Notes under the pieces: generated by a model | What the model was told of the DNA's origin: nothing | The model's input: only the letters and a program-made list of their open reading frames with translations | The model's database searches: none | Shown: positions 5,797 to 8,328 of the stretch, one piece after another | How positions within the stretch are numbered: the first letter of the stretch is position 1 | Layout: every line of letters starts with the position of its first letter | Origin: Euryarchaeota archaeon UBA33 | GTDB lineage: Archaea > Thermoplasmatota > E2 > DHVEG-1 | DNA: 8,328 bases | Assembly (NCBI GenBank): GCA_002506745.1 | Contig: DAYE01000048.1 | Span: 416 to 8,743 of the forward strand | Direction: 5' to 3' | Made by a program: the position numbers and the translations under genes

Positions 5797-8061
5797 ATGG
5801 AAAAAAAAGAGAATCGTAAAAAGGACCCCCTCCATTCTTCACAAATAGATAACGACACAGAGATAGAAAATAAAGTAGATCAGATTTTAAATGAACACAC
5901 AGATACTCTAGCAAGAAATAAACAAGAGAACAAAGTATCTGAGGAATGGTCGTTTCCTCATAAGAACGAAAAACCAAAACTTTTCTATGTTGATAGTAAA
6001 AAAAAGACAGATCCTGCGAAGACAGAAAGTACGGGAAAGAAGATAGCGCCGGTGAAGATAAAGAAGCATATCGGGTTTAAGAAAAAGAAAAAAGAAAATA
6101 CCACGGTAAAAATAAAACCGGTTCCGATTAAAAAATCACCAAAAACCCAAGAGGAACTCCCACATTTTGAAGAATCCATCGCGCAACTAAAAACAGAGGA
6201 AGCAGCATGGCTAGATCAACAAATTAAAGCAAAGGTGCAAATTGATAAGGAGATTGAACAAGACTCAATACCACCAACTAAAAATGAGGATGAACAGATA
6301 AATCGGGAGGCAACCTCCGAACGTACCCCCGTTAAAATAGAACAAGCAGTAGATTCCAATATGGAAAGAACGACTTCCACCCAAGAAACTGAAACCACGT
6401 CATTTGAAACGGAACCATCCCAAACAGAATTATTAGTAAAATCTGTGGATGGCTCCACAGACCAAACCACCGCTCAAAAAGAAATAAAAATTGATGAAAT
6501 CACACCTGATGGTCAGCTTCGATTTTTAAAGGAAGCAAACCAGCTGAAAGAGTATACATTACAGCGGATGGGATATTCAGAAAACACCATAGAAGAAATT
6601 GATTTTTATCCGATCCAGGAACCCTTTGCATATGTGGAGATCATCCGAGAAAAAGAATCACTTGATAAACGATATATCCTTCTAGAAATGCAGTTATCAA
6701 AGGATGAGGAATACCTGTTAAAATTCATTAAAGAAACACTTGATGGATTCATCTTTAAAACAAGCGATCTGGAATTAAAAGGGGAGGATAAATATCTCAG
6801 TGAAAAAGTTGATTTAATTATCGAAGATTACATGCTCAATATCGATTCTTTAACGAAGAAAAAAATATTGTATTATCTTGAGAAAGAATCCATTGGCCTT
6901 GGAAAACTCGAAATCATCATGAAGGATCCAAACATCGAAGATATCTCTTGTGATGGCTCCGGTGTTTTTCTCTTCTTATACCACCGTCGATATGGGTCCT
7001 TAAAAAGTAACGTTCAGTTCAACGATGAAGATGAACTGACTGCCTTTGTCGTAAAACTCGCGCAGAAATGCGGAAAACATATCTCTATCTCAGAGCCGAT
7101 GTTGGATGCGACGATGCCTGATGGGTCTCGTATCCAAATGACCTTAAGCACAGAAGTAACTACGAAGGGGTCAACCTTCACTATTAGGAAATTCAGTGAA
7201 GATCCGTTTTCCCCAACAGATCTCATAGAATTCCATACGATGTCATCTGAAATGGTCTCTTATATGTGGCTTGCTGTTGAAAATGGCATCAATGCACTAA
7301 TCGCGGGTGGGACAGCTGCAGGAAAAACCTCGACACTCAATGCACTTTGTTTATTTATCCCCCGGGAATCAAAGATAGTCTCCATTGAAGAAACTAGAGA
7401 AATCAATCTACCGCATCCAAACTGGATCCCTGGTGTTGTTCGATCTGGCTTTGGAGAAGTTGTTGGCAATAAAGTCATCGGAGAAATCGACTTATACGAT
7501 TTAATGAAAGCTGCGCTGAGACAACGACCTGAATACATCCTTGTAGGAGAAATTCGAGGCAAAGAAGCATACGTACTGTTCCAGGCAATGGCGACCGGGC
7601 ATACCACTTATTCAACAGTCCATGCGGACTCTGCACAATCACTTATCCATCGTTTGGAGGGAAAACCCATCGAGATCCCTCGTATCATGCTTCAGACCCT
7701 TGATATCGTCATTATCCAAGTCATCTCTCGAGTCAAAAACAAAAGAGCGCGACGATGTAAACAAATCATCGAAATAATTGATATCGATCCAACCACAAAG
7801 GAGATACTGACGAATGAAGTCTTCCGCTGGGATCCTATTGAAGATAAATTTGTTTATTCTGGAAAAAGCTACATTCTCGAACGTATCAGAGCAGAAAAAG
7901 ACATCAGTCGGGAAGGCATGATTGGTGAAATTAAAAACCGTACGATGTTGTTGGATTGGATGAATAAAAACAACATTAGAGAGTTTAAGAAAGTCGCCAC
8001 GATTATCGCTCAATATATTGATAATGCACCAGAAGTCATAAAAAAAATTAGGAATGAATAA
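5797..8061 (+). CDS. Type II/IV secretion system (archaeal type IV pilus-like) ATPase with long charged N-terminal extension
   Basis: This is a cytoplasmic hexameric motor of the GspE/PilB/TadA/ArlI superfamily that powers assembly of pilus-type filaments or secretion. It has 754 residues; archaeal members are commonly around 500-600. Residues 1 to about 235 are low-complexity, rich in Lys, Glu and Thr, with KKKKK at 95-99 and repeated P-V-K-I or P-V-P-I motifs, and with no signal peptide or membrane helix. From about 240 the conserved protein begins: an N-terminal domain with YPIQEPFAYV (271-280) and SLDKRY (288-293), then SCDGSG, Walker A GGTAAGKT (504-511), Asp box SIEETREINLPH (529-540), Walker B region ILVGEIRG (581-588, E585), and the His box TGHTTYSTVHA (600-610). 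The motor looks intact. It overlaps the next gene at TAATG. Which filament it serves, and so a gene symbol, cannot be told from here. Confidence 0.95.
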   Translation: MEKKENRKKDPLHSSQIDNDTEIENKVDQILNEHTDTLARNKQENKVSEEWSFPHKNEKPKLFYVDSKKKTDPAKTESTGKKIAPVKIKKHIGFKKKKKENTTVKIKPVPIKKSPKTQEELPHFEESIAQLKTEEAAWLDQQIKAKVQIDKEIEQDSIPPTKNEDEQINREATSERTPVKIEQAVDSNMERTTSTQETETTSFETEPSQTELLVKSVDGSTDQTTAQKEIKIDEITPDGQLRFLKEANQLKEYTLQRMGYSENTIEEIDFYPIQEPFAYVEIIREKESLDKRYILLEMQLSKDEEYLLKFIKETLDGFIFKTSDLELKGEDKYLSEKVDLIIEDYMLNIDSLTKKKILYYLEKESIGLGKLEIIMKDPNIEDISCDGSGVFLFLYHRRYGSLKSNVQFNDEDELTAFVVKLAQKCGKHISISEPMLDATMPDGSRIQMTLSTEVTTKGSTFTIRKFSEDPFSPTDLIEFHTMSSEMVSYMWLAVENGINALIAGGTAAGKTSTLNALCLFIPRESKIVSIEETREINLPHPNWIPGVVRSGFGEVVGNKVIGEIDLYDLMKAALRQRPEYILVGEIRGKEAYVLFQAMATGHTTYSTVHADSAQSLIHRLEGKPIEIPRIMLQTLDIVIIQVISRVKNKRARRCKQIIEIIDIDPTTKEILTNEVFRWDPIEDKFVYSGKSYILERIRAEKDISREGMIGEIKNRTMLLDWMNKNNIREFKKVATIIAQYIDNAPEVIKKIRNE

Positions 8062-8328
8062 TGATAAAGAAAATTGCTGTTTGTCCTGAGTGTCATTCAA
8101 AAATTTCCTGTGAAGGGGACCCCGGACAAAAAGTAACTGTGAAATGTCAAAACTGTGGAAAGAAAGGTATCGTCACATTTTCTGCTCATGAGGTTACCAT
8201 TGATGAAAATAGCAGTGTTGAACTCGAGTGTTATCCCATTCTTGAACCCTTTGCCTTTGTAAAAATATTGAAAGACACAAAATCTCTTGATAAATATTAT
8301 AAAGTAATGGAACCACAACTGAATGATG
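8061..8328 (+). CDS. N-terminus of a second secretion ATPase paralogue with zinc ribbon, cut by window edge
   Basis: The reading frame opens with ATG at 8061, sharing one base with the upstream stop, and runs 89 codons to the window end with no stop. A weak AGGA lies 7 nt before the start. Residues 8-32 hold CPEC and CQNC pairs (C8, C11, C29, C32), a zinc ribbon. From residue 57 comes CYPILEPFAFV, SLDKYY (75-80 region) and MEPQLND, which aligns without gaps to residues 270-301 of the preceding ATPase (17 of 32 identical). Archaeal pilus ATPases typically carry such an EPF...Y...EP-L stretch ahead of the motor, so this is probably a paralogous ATPase; the motor itself is outside the window. 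It could instead be a motor-less partner sharing only this domain. Translational coupling to the upstream gene is likely. Confidence 0.8.
   Translation, partial: MIKKIAVCPECHSKISCEGDPGQKVTVKCQNCGKKGIVTFSAHEVTIDENSSVELECYPILEPFAFVKILKDTKSLDKYYKVMEPQLND

Noticed and set aside
7639..8100. Minus-strand open frame of 153 codons
   Set aside because: It is antisense to the motor domain of the secretion ATPase, has an Asn/Asp/Phe-rich composition and no motif.
8097..8318. Minus-strand open frame of 73 codons
   Set aside because: The opposite strand encodes the zinc ribbon and the domain shared with the first ATPase, which is far better supported.

Overview
The window is archaeal chromosome. The evidence is a small-subunit clamp loader of the archaeal/eukaryotic type (RfcS), a protein of the cyclic 2,3-diphosphoglycerate synthase family, two archaeal-type type II/IV secretion (type IV pilus-like) ATPases, TATA-box-like promoters and GGAGGTG-type Shine-Dalgarno sites. 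The genes are moderately AT-rich and tightly packed. A euryarchaeal lineage, possibly Thermoplasmatota-like, seems likely, but the sequence alone does not fix this.

Layout: (1) Positions 1-2294, minus strand, hold the two halves of the glycine cleavage P-protein, gcvPA followed by gcvPB. The two overlap at TGATG, and gcvPB runs off the left edge. (2) Positions 2351-2836, minus strand, hold a small membrane-anchored protein with loose resemblance to S26 signal peptidases. Its reading frame has no ATG, GTG or TTG at the place where both its hydrophobic N-terminus and a good Shine-Dalgarno site put the start; an AUA stands there. (3) Positions 2995-3954, plus strand, hold rfcS. (4) Positions 3946-5283 (or 5364), minus strand, hold a cyclic 2,3-diphosphoglycerate synthase-family P-loop protein, whose 3' end overlaps rfcS by 9 bp tail to tail. 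(5) Positions 5380-5607, plus strand, probably encode a two-helix membrane protein. (6) Positions 5608-5796 are a promoter/leader region with a TATA box and a dyad. (7) Positions 5797-8061, plus strand, encode a secretion ATPase with a charged N-terminal extension of about 235 residues. (8) From 8061 to the right edge lies the start of a second gene, overlapping the first at TAATG. It begins with a four-cysteine zinc ribbon and then repeats the N-terminal domain seen in the first ATPase, so it is probably a paralogous secretion ATPase.

The functional units are a glycine decarboxylase pair (one-carbon metabolism), a DNA replication clamp-loader subunit, a phosphoglycerate/osmolyte-type enzyme, and the start of a pilus/secretion operon with two tandem ATPases. 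No RNA genes, CRISPR arrays, insertion sequences or integration sites were seen. No stretch above 300 bases lacks a gene. The most interesting points are the tandem ATPases with one shared domain but different N-terminal attachments, and the non-canonical start of the small membrane protein.
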